Shown one piece after another: positions 15,532 to 25,600 of a stretch of 64,000 nucleotides of DNA; position 1 is the first letter of the stretch, and every line of letters starts with the position of its first letter. Below the pieces are notes generated by a model. It saw nothing but the letters and a program-made list of their open reading frames with translations, had not been told where the DNA came from and ran no database searches. Position numbers and translations under genes: made by a program. This DNA comes from Rufibacter sp. DG15C (lineage in GTDB: Bacteria > Bacteroidota > Bacteroidia > Cytophagales > Hymenobacteraceae), in assembly GCF_001577755.1 (NCBI RefSeq), contig NZ_CP010776.1, positions 124,001 to 188,000 on the forward strand. The letters run 5' to 3'.

Positions 15532-16611
15532 TTATCCAATCTCAATCACCACGTCTGAGGTGAGCGGATGGCCTACACAGTTTAGTACATACCCTTGGGC
15601 AATCTCTGAGTCAGAGAGGCCTTCGCGCTCATCTAAATGCACGCGTCCGGTTAGGCATTTGCCACGGCAGGCGGTACACAGGCCAGCCTGGCAAGAATAC
15701 GGCAAATCAATATCATCGCGTAGACCCGCCTCCAGGATGGTCTCGTTGGGCTTAACTTCTACTTTATACTCTTTGCCTTCATAGATGATGGTTACCGTCT
15801 GGGTCACAATCTCATCTGTTTCGTTGGCGCCGGTTACGTTCTTGTCTTCTGGCGTAGTAGGGGCCACGAAGCTTTCTTTGAACACGCGGTCTGCCGGCAC
15901 TTTCATGAACTGAAGGGCGTCGCGCACCTCGTTCATCATGCCTTCTGGCCCGCACATGTAGAAGCTCTCGTCTGAGTAACCCGGGGCTTTGCATTTTTCC
16001 ATCAACTTGATGACCATCATGCGATCTAACAGGCCAATGTTCTCCTCTTGTTGCTCGGTGGCGTCTTTTAGGGACTCATTGTATACGTAGAGCACTTTCA
16101 GGCGCTCAGGATTCTCCTGCTCCAGACGGTCAAACTCGCTCTTGAAGATAACAGAGTTCTCATTGCGGTTACCGTAAATCAAGGTCAACCGGCTTTGAGG
16201 CTCGTCTTTCAAGATGGTTCTGGTCATGGACATGAGTGGCGTGATACCGCTACCACCGCCAAACAGGTAAATGTGGCGCTTCTTGGAGGCGTCTGCCTTC
16301 AGGTTGAAATTCCCCAGCGGGGCCATCACTTCAATCTCCTGCCCCACTTTGACGTTGTCCAGGATGTAGTTAGACATCAAACCGCCTTCTACGCGCTTGA
16401 TGGTCACCGACAATCTTGGGTCGTCTGGGGTACTGCACAGTGAATACGACCGTCTTATCTTGGAGCCATTCACGGGTATAATCAAGGTCAGAAACTGACC
16501 GGGGATGAACGAAATGCTGTTTCTTTCTGGGTGCTCTAAATGAAGGGTTACAGCATCTGCGGTCTCTTGGGTGATGTCCGCCACCTTCATGGAGTAGTGT
16601 GTATTGCTCAT
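15532..16611 (-). CDS. paaE: 1,2-phenylacetyl-CoA epoxidase reductase subunit PaaE
   Basis: Passes electrons from NADPH through FAD and a 2Fe-2S centre to the PaaABC oxygenase. 359 residues. FAD-binding and NAD-binding FNR-type domains at about 1-235: RRSYSLCS, GGLMSNYI, LFGGGSGITPLMSM, YMCGPEGMM. C-terminal ferredoxin domain at about 265-359 with the cluster ligands in YSCQAGLCTACRGKC and a last Cys in LNCVGHP. It is on the opposite strand from paaABCD, about 2.5 kb from paaD, but completes the five-subunit set. Confidence 0.92.
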   Translation of the reverse strand: MSNTHYSMKVADITQETADAVTLHLEHPERNSISFIPGQFLTLIIPVNGSKIRRSYSLCSTPDDPRLSVTIKRVEGGLMSNYILDNVKVGQEIEVMAPLGNFNLKADASKKRHIYLFGGGSGITPLMSMTRTILKDEPQSRLTLIYGNRNENSVIFKSEFDRLEQENPERLKVLYVYNESLKDATEQQEENIGLLDRMMVIKLMEKCKAPGYSDESFYMCGPEGMMNEVRDALQFMKVPADRVFKESFVAPTTPEDKNVTGANETDEIVTQTVTIIYEGKEYKVEVKPNETILEAGLRDDIDLPYSCQAGLCTACRGKCLTGRVHLDEREGLSDSEIAQGYVLNCVGHPLTSDVVIEIG

Positions 16612-16834
16612 AGTTCAAGGAATGGAAAACAAACGCTTACGTTTGCTAAACTGGTTTACAGCGCGAAAGTTACGATATTTCAGCATCCTGCCCGAACGCC
16701 CGCGCAAAAATCTGACGCAAACTATATTTGCGGGATATCAGGCATTTTTTACACAAGCCAGTAGCACGAATCAGCTGGCGAGACTAAGTTTACATTTCAT
16801 ACGTGCCATGGGTGTGGCACGGTTTGCACGCACC

Positions 16835-17533
16835 ATGAAAAACCCTACTCAAATAATCTCCTTGTTGCAGTCCCGCGCAGGCACGTTTGCGCCCATCATG
16901 GACCATGACCTGAACGCCCCAGACGTGACGCCCTTGGACTTCACGTCCTCTAACCAACTGCTTCTTTCTTCTAATCTACGGAACACGGCCGAGTTTGAAC
17001 AAATGGTCCAGCAGATGCTACAGGAGAAAAACGCCACCGTGGGCGTGGGCGGTTACTTTGAGAACCGCGACATTTACCGGCGCAGTGAACACTTCTCTGG
17101 CGAGGAAGAAGCCAGAACCATTCACCTTGGTGTGGACATCTGGGCGCCGGCGCACATTCCTTTATATGCTACGCTAGCCGGAAAAGTGCACAGCTTTCAG
17201 GACAATAATAATTTTGGGGATTACGGGCCTACCATTATTCTAGAGCATGAACTGGAAGGCCACACCTTTTACACCTTGTACGGGCATCTCAGCCGAACCA
17301 GTTTACAAGGCAAATCAGTTGGCCAAGCAGTTCAAGCGGGCGAGCAAGTGGCCACCATGGGACCTTACCCAGAGAACGGCGATTGGCCCCCGCATGTGCA
17401 TTTCCAGTTGATGACTGATATGTTGGGCAAGTCAGGTGATTTTCCCGGTGTATGTGCGCCGTCAGAAAAAGCTTATTACCAGAACATCTGCCTGAACCCT
17501 AACCTTCTTTTGAATTCGAAGCACTTACAATAA
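16835..17533 (+). CDS. M23-family peptidoglycan metallopeptidase domain protein
   Basis: 232 residues from ATG 16835 (MKNPTQIISLLQSRAG); a frame opening at TTG 16604 adds an unlikely basic leader that overlaps paaE. The LytM fold is visible: HLGVDIWAPAHIPLYATLAG, then LYGHLSRTSL and PPHVHFQLMTD, giving the zinc ligands H-x3-D and HVH. There is no signal peptide in the chosen frame, which is unusual for a cell-wall hydrolase; similar soluble M23 proteins are common in Bacteroidota. Substrate is unproven. Confidence 0.75.
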   Translation: MKNPTQIISLLQSRAGTFAPIMDHDLNAPDVTPLDFTSSNQLLLSSNLRNTAEFEQMVQQMLQEKNATVGVGGYFENRDIYRRSEHFSGEEEARTIHLGVDIWAPAHIPLYATLAGKVHSFQDNNNFGDYGPTIILEHELEGHTFYTLYGHLSRTSLQGKSVGQAVQAGEQVATMGPYPENGDWPPHVHFQLMTDMLGKSGDFPGVCAPSEKAYYQNICLNPNLLLNSKHLQ

Positions 17534-17578
17534 ATTCATTGACCTGATTAGGCTTCGGCCTTCTCTATTTACCGCTGT

Positions 17579-18370
17579 ATGTTTGACATTGACAGATTAG
17601 TTCTCAGCATTCAAGACTTCGCCGTGCTGTATGGCATCAAGTTACTGATTGCCATTTTCATCTTAATCATTGGCCTTTGGCTTATTGGACGCATCACCAC
17701 CTTTGCGTACAATGTCATGAAGCAACGGAACGTAGACCCATCCCTGCGTCCCTTCCTCCGGAACGTCTTGCGTATTGCCTTGCTGGTGATGCTCTTCATG
17801 GTAGTGGTGGCGCAAGTGGGCTTGGAGATTACGTCCTTTGTGGCGGTGTTGGGCTCGGCGGGTTTGGCGGTAGGTTTAGCTTTGCAGGGAAGTTTGGCCA
17901 ACTTTGCCGGAGGTGTTCTGCTCCTGACTGTGAAGCCTTTCAGGGTAGGAGATTTCATTGAAGCCCAAGGCCAGAAAGGCCAGGTCTGCATCATCAATAT
18001 CTTTAACACGGTCATCAAAACAGAAGACAACAAAACCGTCTTCCTACCCAACGGTCCCTTGGCATCTGCGGTGATTGTGAACTATGACGTAGAGAAGAAC
18101 CGCCGGTTGGAGATTCAGTTGGTAGTAGATTCTGCGGTGCCTCTGTCTAAAGTGAAAACCGTTTTGCATCGTGTGATTGACTCAGAGCCTTTGGTTTTGT
18201 CTGAGCCCGCTCCTAGCATTGGCGTAGAGAAACTTTCTGCCCAAACTGTCACGCTTTTCGTACACGCTTGGGTTTTAGGCGAACGTGGCCACGCCCGTTC
18301 CAATGTATTTGACTCTCTTACCGAAAAAATCAAGGATTCCTTTGAAAAGGAAGAGATTCCGTTGAAATAG
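17579..18370 (+). CDS. MscS-family mechanosensitive channel
   Basis: Inner-membrane channel that releases solutes upon osmotic downshift. 263 residues, the small MscS form. Membrane helices at about 20-41, 60-82 and the pore helix at about 88-112 (FVAVLGSAGLAVGLALQGSLANFAGGVLLL), which holds the Gly/Ala packing of TM3. Then the beta domain PFRVGDFIEAQGQKGQV and TVFLPNGPL. The C-terminal cytoplasmic part ends soon after. Co-directional with the preceding M23 gene, 45 bp away. Confidence 0.9.
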   Translation: MFDIDRLVLSIQDFAVLYGIKLLIAIFILIIGLWLIGRITTFAYNVMKQRNVDPSLRPFLRNVLRIALLVMLFMVVVAQVGLEITSFVAVLGSAGLAVGLALQGSLANFAGGVLLLTVKPFRVGDFIEAQGQKGQVCIINIFNTVIKTEDNKTVFLPNGPLASAVIVNYDVEKNRRLEIQLVVDSAVPLSKVKTVLHRVIDSEPLVLSEPAPSIGVEKLSAQTVTLFVHAWVLGERGHARSNVFDSLTEKIKDSFEKEEIPLK

Positions 18371-18380
18371 ACGTGACTCA

Positions 18381-18415
18381 TTTTGGCGTTTTCTCTGGGA
18401 AAGAAGCCAAAAACG
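18381..18415. repeat. PAL40 palindrome, copy 8
   Basis: TTTTGGCGTTTTC and GAAAGAAGCCAAAAACGA; the left arm is eroded. It stands just before the terminator at 18426. Confidence 0.7.
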
Positions 18416-18425
18416 AATTCCTTTT

Positions 18426-18465
18426 AAACAAAGAAGCCTGCTTATACGAGCAGGCTTCTTTGTTT
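18426..18465. terminator. Bidirectional terminator between mscS-like and Lol-type genes
   Basis: 17-bp arms (core AAGAAGCCTGCT with AGCAGGCTTCTT) around a six-base loop, T-rich on both sides. Confidence 0.9.
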
Positions 18466-18470
18466 TGTGC

Positions 18471-19685
18471 TTAGTCAAACTTGATGGCTTTTACCGGATG
18501 GATTCTGGCTATCATGAGGGTTGGTAGCAAGATAGACAGCATGGTAAGCAGGAAAGTGATGCCGTTGATGCCTACCCAAATGCGCCAGTCCCAATAGATG
18601 GGAACCGTGTCCATATAATAGTTTTCAGGGTCCAGCGGAATGACGTGGAAATAGTCTTGAATGAGGCAAAAAGCCAAGGCCAGCAGGTTCCCGCCAATTA
18701 AGCCGGAGATGGTGAGCTTGAGTCCCCGGTGCAGGAAGATGCCCCGTATCTGTCCGTTGGTGGCGCCCATTGCTTTTAAGGCGCCTATCATGTTGGTGCG
18801 CTCCAGAATCATAATGAACAGCGTGGAGACCATGTTGAACGTGGCCACAAAAATAATGAGCACCAAAAAGATGATGACGTTGCGCTTGAGTAATTCCAAC
18901 CAGTCAAACAGCTGAGCGTAGGTGTCCGTGATTTTCTCCAGTTGCAGGTCATAGTTCATCTTGTCAAAGACCTGGCTGGCCACCGTGTCTATCTGCGTAA
19001 AGTCGGTGAGAAGGATTTCATAGCCGCCAACCAGCGAGTCGGGCCATTGGTTTAATTCCCGTATCTGGCGCAAATCACCTATCACATAGACGTTGTCAAA
19101 CTCCTCCAAACCGGTTTTAAAGATACCTTTTACTTCAAGCTTGCGGACGCGAGGTGGGTTTTGGATAAAGTAGAAGAGTATGCGGTCCCCCACCTTCAGC
19201 CGGAGTTTGTCGGCCATGAGCTGGCTCATCATCACGTGCTCAGAGGCCGCCGTGTCATTGAACTCCATCACCGTGCCAGACACCAGGTTCTGTTGCATGC
19301 TCCGGAAGTCATAGGTAGAATCCACACCTTTCAAAACCACGCCCAACACCTCATCCTCAGTCTTGATAATGGCCGTCTTGCGCGCGAAGGGTTGCAGCTT
19401 TTCTACCCCGGGAATGTTCTTATAATCCTCCAAGCCCGTACTAGTCCCCATGGGGTAGCCCTCAAACGAGTTATTGGTGTCAAATTTGCTTACTTGCAGG
19501 TGACCGCCGAAGCTGAAGATTTTGGCCTGAATCTCGTGCCGGAAGCCCTGCAGGATGGCAAATGAAACAATCATGATGGCAATGCCCAGCCCTACGCTGA
19601 ACTTTGCTATTTTTGTGACAGACGCGGTAAAAGAGTCAGAACGGGCTCCGGATAAACGACCGGCTATGTAGCGGGAGAGATTCAC
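18471..19685 (-). CDS. LolC/LolE-type ABC transporter permease
   Basis: 404 residues of the FtsX/MacB-PCD class. First membrane helix at about 25-48, a large periplasmic domain (residues about 50-265), then three membrane helices at the C-terminus, ending KLTISGLIGGNLLALAFCL and LLTMLSILLPTLMIARIHPVKAIKFD. This layout fits lipoprotein-releasing system permeases. The ATPase partner is not adjacent; in Bacteroidota it is often encoded elsewhere. The likely role is lipoprotein export to the outer membrane. Confidence 0.83.
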   Translation of the reverse strand: MNLSRYIAGRLSGARSDSFTASVTKIAKFSVGLGIAIMIVSFAILQGFRHEIQAKIFSFGGHLQVSKFDTNNSFEGYPMGTSTGLEDYKNIPGVEKLQPFARKTAIIKTEDEVLGVVLKGVDSTYDFRSMQQNLVSGTVMEFNDTAASEHVMMSQLMADKLRLKVGDRILFYFIQNPPRVRKLEVKGIFKTGLEEFDNVYVIGDLRQIRELNQWPDSLVGGYEILLTDFTQIDTVASQVFDKMNYDLQLEKITDTYAQLFDWLELLKRNVIIFLVLIIFVATFNMVSTLFIMILERTNMIGALKAMGATNGQIRGIFLHRGLKLTISGLIGGNLLALAFCLIQDYFHVIPLDPENYYMDTVPIYWDWRIWVGINGITFLLTMLSILLPTLMIARIHPVKAIKFD

Positions 19686-19732
19686 TGTTTCTAATTTGAG
19701 CTTAAAGATAGCTATCTGTATTTGTTAAACTA

Positions 19733-20995
19733 ATGATGATGACATACTCCATTTTGCGCACCGCTGTTTTTGGCTTGGTTCTGGCCAGTTGCCAGCCCAC
19801 GGCCAGCACCTCTGCCTCTAGTGACAATTCTGCTTCTGCGGGTACTGCCACCCAAGAAACGCAAGGCGCGGCGCCCACGGTCATAGAGCAGTTGCAGGCT
19901 CCCCTCCTAACGGGTGCTGAGCAGACAGAGTTATACCTGCCCTATCTGCAGGGCAAGCGTGTGGCCATGGTAGTTAACCAGACGTCCATTATTGGCAAGA
20001 AACATTTAGTAGACACGCTTTTGAGCCGAGGTGTGAAAATCTCCGTGATTTTCGCGCCGGAACATGGGTTTAGAGGCGACGCCGATGCCGGTGCGCACAT
20101 CAGCAATACCAAGGACGCGAAGACCGGCCTGCCGATTCTGTCGCTGTACGGCAACAACAAAAAACCCACCGCAGAGCAGCTGAAGGACGTAGACGTGGTG
20201 CTGTTTGACATCCAGGACGTGGGCGTGCGGTTCTACACTTACAGCAGCACTATGCATTACGTGATGGAAGCCTGCGCCGAGCTGAACAAACCCATGCTCC
20301 TACTTGACCGACCCAACCCCATCGGCTACCTGATTGACGGCCCGGTGCTGGTACCGGAGCGCAAGTCGTTTGTGGGGATGAACACCATTCCTATTGCGCA
20401 CGGATTGACTTTAGGCGAATACGCCCAAATGATTAACGGCCAGAAATGGCTGAAGAACGGCGTTCAGGCACAAGTAAAGATTATTCCGGTGAAGAACTAT
20501 GACCGCAAACAGTTCTACTCTTTGCCGGTTAAGCCTTCGCCTAACCTGCCCAATGACCAATCCATCAAATTGTACCCGTTTCTGTGTCTGTTTGAAGGCA
20601 CCACGGTGAGCATGGGCCGCGGCACGCAGATGCCTTTCCAGGTGATTGGCGCACCGTATTACCCTGACAAGTCTTTCTCCTTCACCCCGGTTCCCATCCA
20701 AGGCATGTCCATGGAGCCACCTTATAAAAACCAAGTGTGCTACGGCAAGGACTTGAGGAACGTGCGCCTGACGGAGAACTTTACCTTGAAGTATCTATTA
20801 GACTTTTACCAGGCCTCTAATCAAAAAGAGAAGTTCTTCAACAACTTCTTCAAGAACCTGGCCGGCACTGAAGAACTACAGCAACAGATTATTGCCAGTA
20901 AAACCGAAGCTGAGATTAGAGCCAGTTGGAAGCCCGGCCTAGACCAATACAAGAAGATGCGCCAGCAGTACCTTCTTTACCCAGACGCCCAGTAA
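19733..20995 (+). CDS. DUF1343 lipoprotein, exo-beta-N-acetylmuramidase NamZ-like
   Basis: 420 residues with a lipobox (LVLASC, Cys about 20) and a Ser/Ala-rich linker. The catalytic Rossmann-like domain has LPYLQGKRVAMVVNQTS, FAPEHGFRGDADAGA, LFDIQDVGVRFYTY and LLDRPNPIGY, the hallmarks of the DUF1343/YbbC family, shown in Bacillus and Tannerella to remove terminal MurNAc from peptidoglycan fragments. The substrate is inferred from the family. It leads a tight cluster: one base to fmt, whose end overlaps folA. Confidence 0.88.
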   Translation: MMMTYSILRTAVFGLVLASCQPTASTSASSDNSASAGTATQETQGAAPTVIEQLQAPLLTGAEQTELYLPYLQGKRVAMVVNQTSIIGKKHLVDTLLSRGVKISVIFAPEHGFRGDADAGAHISNTKDAKTGLPILSLYGNNKKPTAEQLKDVDVVLFDIQDVGVRFYTYSSTMHYVMEACAELNKPMLLLDRPNPIGYLIDGPVLVPERKSFVGMNTIPIAHGLTLGEYAQMINGQKWLKNGVQAQVKIIPVKNYDRKQFYSLPVKPSPNLPNDQSIKLYPFLCLFEGTTVSMGRGTQMPFQVIGAPYYPDKSFSFTPVPIQGMSMEPPYKNQVCYGKDLRNVRLTENFTLKYLLDFYQASNQKEKFFNNFFKNLAGTEELQQQIIASKTEAEIRASWKPGLDQYKKMRQQYLLYPDAQ

Positions 20996-20996
20996 C

Positions 20997-21935
20997 ATGC
21001 AGAAAGAAGATTTGCGCATTGTGTTCATGGGTACGCCAGACTTTGCCGTACCTGGTTTACAAGCCTTGTTAGACAAAGGTTGGAACGTGGTAGCCGTCAT
21101 CACCGCCCCAGACAAACCCGCCGGACGCGGCCTTAAACTGACGTATTCGCCGGTAAAAGAGGTAGCCGTAGAACGCGGCATTCCGGTTTTACAACCCACC
21201 AACTTGAAAGACCCTGCTTTCCAAGAGGAGCTCAGCATCTACAACGCCAGCCTGCAGGTGATTGTAGCCTTCAGGATGTTACCCGAGGCGGTTTGGAACA
21301 TGCCGCCGTTGGGCTCCCTGAACATCCATGCGTCTTTGTTACCCCATTACCGTGGGGCCGCGCCCATCAATTGGGCAATCATCAACGGCGACCAGGAGAC
21401 GGGCGTGACCTCCTTCTTCCTACGTCATGAGATTGACACCGGAGACATCATTTTGCAGGAGAAAGTAGCCATTGAACCAGAGGATGACTTCGGCTCTTTG
21501 TATGAAAAGCTCAAACACGCCGGGGCCAAATTGCTGTTAGACACGGTAACGGCTATTGTGGAAGAGCGCACACAACCGTATCCACAGCCCCAGTTAGACG
21601 AGCCGCGCATGGCGCCCAAGATTTTCAAGGAAACCTGCCAAATTAATTGGAACCAGCCCGCTGAGAAGGTGCATAACTTTGTCAGGGGCTTGTCGCCTTA
21701 CCCAGCCGCTTGGACGGTGTTGGAAGGCAAGCAGTTCAAGGTGTTGAAAGGCGAAGTTACTTCTGCCGAATCAGCTCTTGAGCTGAGCACCATCCAAACC
21801 GACAACAAGACCTTCCTGCATATTCAATGCGCCAACGGCACCGCCTATTCCATTCTGGAACTGCAGATGGAAGGCAAAAAACGCATGTCCATCCAGGATT
21901 TCCTTAGAGGCTATACCTTTCAAACCACCGCATGA
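20997..21935 (+). CDS. fmt: Methionyl-tRNA formyltransferase
   Basis: Formylates initiator Met-tRNA with 10-formyl-THF. 312 residues. The N-terminal domain shows IVFMGTPDFAVPGL, the SLLPHYRGAAPINWAI motif with catalytic Asn (NIHASLLPH) and His, and GVTSFFLRHEIDTGD. The C-terminal tRNA domain follows from about residue 205 (PAEKVHNFVRGLSPYPAAWT). The ATG starts one base after the namZ-like stop, and the end overlaps folA by 4 nt, so the folate-related genes are coupled. Confidence 0.95.
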   Translation: MQKEDLRIVFMGTPDFAVPGLQALLDKGWNVVAVITAPDKPAGRGLKLTYSPVKEVAVERGIPVLQPTNLKDPAFQEELSIYNASLQVIVAFRMLPEAVWNMPPLGSLNIHASLLPHYRGAAPINWAIINGDQETGVTSFFLRHEIDTGDIILQEKVAIEPEDDFGSLYEKLKHAGAKLLLDTVTAIVEERTQPYPQPQLDEPRMAPKIFKETCQINWNQPAEKVHNFVRGLSPYPAAWTVLEGKQFKVLKGEVTSAESALELSTIQTDNKTFLHIQCANGTAYSILELQMEGKKRMSIQDFLRGYTFQTTA

Positions 21936-22438
21936 TTCACATAGTAGTCGCCATCGCCGAGAACCGCGTCATTGGCAAAGACAACCAGCTTATCTGGCAC
22001 CTCCCAGAAGATTTAAAGCATTTTAAACTGCTCACCATGGGCCATCCCATGATCATGGGCCGGAAAACGTTTGAAGCCATCGGCAAACCGCTCCCTGGGC
22101 GTACCACCATCATCATTACCCGTCAAGCAGACTACCAGGCTCCCGAAGGTTGTATCGTCACCACCTCTTTAGAGGAGGCCTTGCAAGAGGCGATAGCGCT
22201 AGACGAGCAGGTGATGGTAGTGGGCGGCGCAGAGATTTATAAGCAGGCCCTTCCGCTGGCCGAAGTAGTGCATCTAACTTTGGTACATGAGTCTTTTGAT
22301 GGTGATGTCTTCTTCCCAGAACTAAGCCCCGAGGAATGGAATATCACCGGTCAGCAGGAGCATGAGGCAGATGACAAACATGCCTACCCGTTTTCCTTCT
22401 TCACGTTCCGAAGAATTGCGAACTTTAGCGCAAATTAG
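21932..22438 (+). CDS. folA: Dihydrofolate reductase
   Basis: Reduces dihydrofolate to tetrahydrofolate with NADPH. 168 residues. Clear motifs: IVVAIAENRVIGKDNQLIWHLPEDLKHFK, MGRKTFEAIGKPLPGRTTII, and MVVGGAEIY. The active-site acid is in WHLPEDL. The ATG overlaps the fmt stop (ATGA). Confidence 0.95.
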   Translation: MIHIVVAIAENRVIGKDNQLIWHLPEDLKHFKLLTMGHPMIMGRKTFEAIGKPLPGRTTIIITRQADYQAPEGCIVTTSLEEALQEAIALDEQVMVVGGAEIYKQALPLAEVVHLTLVHESFDGDVFFPELSPEEWNITGQQEHEADDKHAYPFSFFTFRRIANFSAN

Positions 22439-22497
22439 GAGAGTGAATCCTCACAACCCTCTTTTATAAAATTTGCGCATCATATTACTTTAGCAAA

Positions 22498-22537
22498 CCG
22501 TTTTTGGCCTCGTTTTAAGGAAAGAGGCCAAAAACGG
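22498..22537. repeat. PAL40 palindrome, copy 9
   Basis: CCGTTTTTGGCCTC and GAGGCCAAAAACGG pair perfectly, with AAA and TTT extending the stem. Between folA and the convergent porU2-like gene. Confidence 0.92.
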
Positions 22538-22598
22538 TTTTCATTTAGGGAAAGTCTTTCGATGATTTGAGAACAACGGGAATCACATAACCACCAAT

Positions 22599-22640
22599 AA
22601 AAAGAGAGGCCCTTGCTACACAGCAAGGGCCTCTCTTTTT
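22599..22640. terminator. Bidirectional terminator
   Basis: 19-bp perfect arms (core GAGAGGCCCTTGCT) around ACAC, with five A and five T at the edges; serves folA and the porU2-like gene. Confidence 0.92.
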
Positions 22641-22647
22641 ATCATCT

Positions 22648-22686
22648 CCGTTTTCGGCCTGATTCTTAGGAATTAGCCCGAGATCG
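22648..22686. repeat. PAL40 palindrome, copy 10 (right arm eroded)
   Basis: CCGTTTTCGGCCTGATTC with GAATTAGCCCGAGATCG; second copy in the same spacer, on the other side of the terminator. Confidence 0.7.
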
Positions 22687-22690
22687 CGAA

Positions 22691-25600
22691 TTAGCGCAGG
22701 ATGTAGATTTTACCGTAGCCGTTCTTGAAGGCTTTGTCTCCGTTCACAGAACGTTTTTTCATCTCCTCAGGTCCCTGGTCTACAATCACACGGTACAGGT
22801 ACACGCCATTAGCCAAGCGGTCTCCGTATTCATCGGTGCCATCCCAAGCATATTCGGTCATGTTATTGCCAATCTTCAATGGTCCCAGCTCGTCGCGCTG
22901 AATCTCTTTCACCACTTTCCCGGTTACGGTCATAATTTGGATTTTCATGCGCTCCGGAATGTAGCTGCCCGTCAACGTGAACACAAAGCGTGTCTTTGAC
23001 GAGAAGGGGTTCGGGTATGGGAAGAAGTTAGAGATAGCCGACTCATTCACCACTTGGAAATTGATGCGGTAACGCTCTCCCGCCGCTTTTTGACCAGAGG
23101 CGTCTTTGCCCTGCACTTCCAGCGTGTACATGCCGTCTTCTAAGTCCTTAGGATTAAACTCCACCCTGAAGTCGTTCTTCTCATCAGCGGCAAACCATTT
23201 CACTTCTGGGTTGCCATCAATGGTGATTTCCTCAAAATCAGTAGCATTAGGACGCTTCAAGAAAATTTCCATGGAGCTCGGGTCCGTGATCAACACCTTG
23301 CGGTTGTTGTCTTTCAGCATCACATTGATCACTGGGCTCGGGGACACGATGTCCTGGTCCAGAATATGCGCGCCGTCAAACACCACGTCCAATACCGGCG
23401 GCATGCCTGCCACTTGGTTAATAGTGAAGGGAATCTCCAATATGTTGTTGTTGTAATTCTGTTCTGGCAACAACTTAGGGTTCCAGTTAAACCGCAAGCG
23501 GTGCGTGCCCTTCATGTTGGTGGTAGGCAGCGAGTAGTTGAAGTAGATGGTGTCATTCTCCACTAATGGTCCCACCTTGCTCAACGTGGTAGTAGAGGTT
23601 CCGTCTTCCAGCAACAAGGTGGTTTCAATGGAAACGTCGCCGGCAAAATCAGTGTCTGTTACGTTCTGGAAGGCCAGGCGCAGATCAATCTTGCCGCTGC
23701 TTGCCTGTTCAGACAGCTTGTTGTACTTGTCTAGGCCTACAATATCTGGTCGAATGATTCCTTCTGGAGCCGCATTGTACAACACTGTCCATTCTTTGAA
23801 CGTTGGTGTGGTGCGTTGCTCGGTGTCCTTCATGTTCAGACGCAATTTCAGGTAAGGGAACACCTTAGCATCTATCCCAGAAATATCATAGCTCTTGGCA
23901 GTGATGTCTGTGTACAATTGCTCTTCCTCACCTTCTAGCGTTACGCCAATGATATCCACCCCATAGATGTCGGCGCCGCTGGTAACTACCTGATGATTCA
24001 AGGTTTTCCATTGGGTAGAGGGGCCTATCAAATTAGAAGTGATCGCTCCCTGGCGGCCGTTCACCTGTAGTTGCTTTTCTAGGCGTACCATCTGCAAATC
24101 TCTTGGCGTGGTGGTATCATCAGGATTTACGCTAGCCTCTACGGCCGTGCCAGAAGCCGTACCTTTCCTGCCTAGCATGGCAAAAGGATCGCCGGTTTGT
24201 AAGCCATCAATCAATTTAGAGCCAACCCCTTTAAAGACCTCTTTCAATGACGGGCTGAAAGAAGAATAAGGCACATTGTTGATACCTACCATGGCCACAT
24301 AATACCCTTCAGGAATGGTTTTCAAGAAAGCTTGCAACCTGTCTCTGTAGGTAATGTTGTTGAGGTTGGTGAACTGATAGATTACGTTGGTGTCAAACCC
24401 ACACAACGCACCCGTACCTGTAGGCATTTTTGTATAAGGGTCTAGCGTTACGTCATTGAAAACAATGGCGTAAATGTTGGGGTTGTTGAACCCGCAATTG
24501 TCCCAGATAAAGCTGTTGCCATCAATGAAGATACCATACGGTGCCGTGAAGGACATCTTGTGCTGACCGCCGCCGCTTCGCATCTCAATACGTTTAAACA
24601 AAGGCGCGAAGTCAAACTTTTTATCTTTCTCTGAAACTACTAAGCCTGCCGGTTCCCCGGTAGCCACTTGGGCAAAACGCGCTTGAGACCAACCTTGCGA
24701 GCCGTTGGGAATGTACCGGAATGAGCTGTTCGCCCAAATGACTTCCTCATCTGGTCCTAAAGTGTTGTATTTAAATCGCCAGAAATAAACCACGCTATCC
24801 TCACCGTTGGTTTCTGGAAGTGACACTTCCCACGTTGGCAAAGACGTTGAATTTACCACCTGTGATTTCTTCCAAGGGCTGTCAAAGGTGTTGGTCGTGT
24901 CAATTTCAAAATAATAGTCACGTGGCGCGCTTAACAAGTTCGTGGATTGCCCTATTAGCTTTACTGTTCCTTTAGACACTATAGAGAATTCTTGTGGAGC
25001 CACCGTCATCACGCCACTTTGAGACATAAAGAACTCATAGGCAGCTGTGTTATTGGTTTCATCCAACTCAGGAATCTTTTGCTGATGATCTAGAACCACC
25101 TCAAACTTATTCACTCCTGCTGAGTTAGGTACATTACCGGTCAGTTCAATAGAAATCGTATCACGGTAATAAACCGGACCCACTTTCACAGAGTCTTTCA
25201 AGACTACTCCGTTGGCCAGCGTTCTATTGACTAATACATAGAAAGAGTCTACGTTTACCTTGGCTAAGTTTTTAATGTCTACTTCCATCAAAAACTTCTC
25301 AGAGTTGGCCGTCACCGTGCCACCGCCAATTGGTTTGATAGAAACTCCACCTTCGGCAATGGTATAATCTGCTTTTTCTGGACCTACTATCACAATGGCG
25401 GGATCAGACTGCAATACCATTTGCATGTACATGGCAATGGCGGCTCCATTAGATAAAGAAGCTGAAGTATTCTTAATAGTCAAGGCATGCTGCTCCCCAA
25501 CTGTCTTTCCAAAGCTGGCCTCATCTGCAAAGACCGCCTTATAGAAGTTGGTACTAAAGACGTTTAGCAAAGGTGGCAAGCCTGCATGCACGTGTGCCAA

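Noticed and set aside
16811-16830. Sigma-54-like sequence TGGCACGGTTTGCA
   Set aside because: The GG-to-GC distance is 8, not 10, and it lies in the leader of the M23 gene.
16604-16834. Longer start for the M23 protein (frame open from 16604)
   Set aside because: It overlaps the start of paaE and gives a basic leader without signal-peptide features; the ATG at 16835 matches a plausible mature start.
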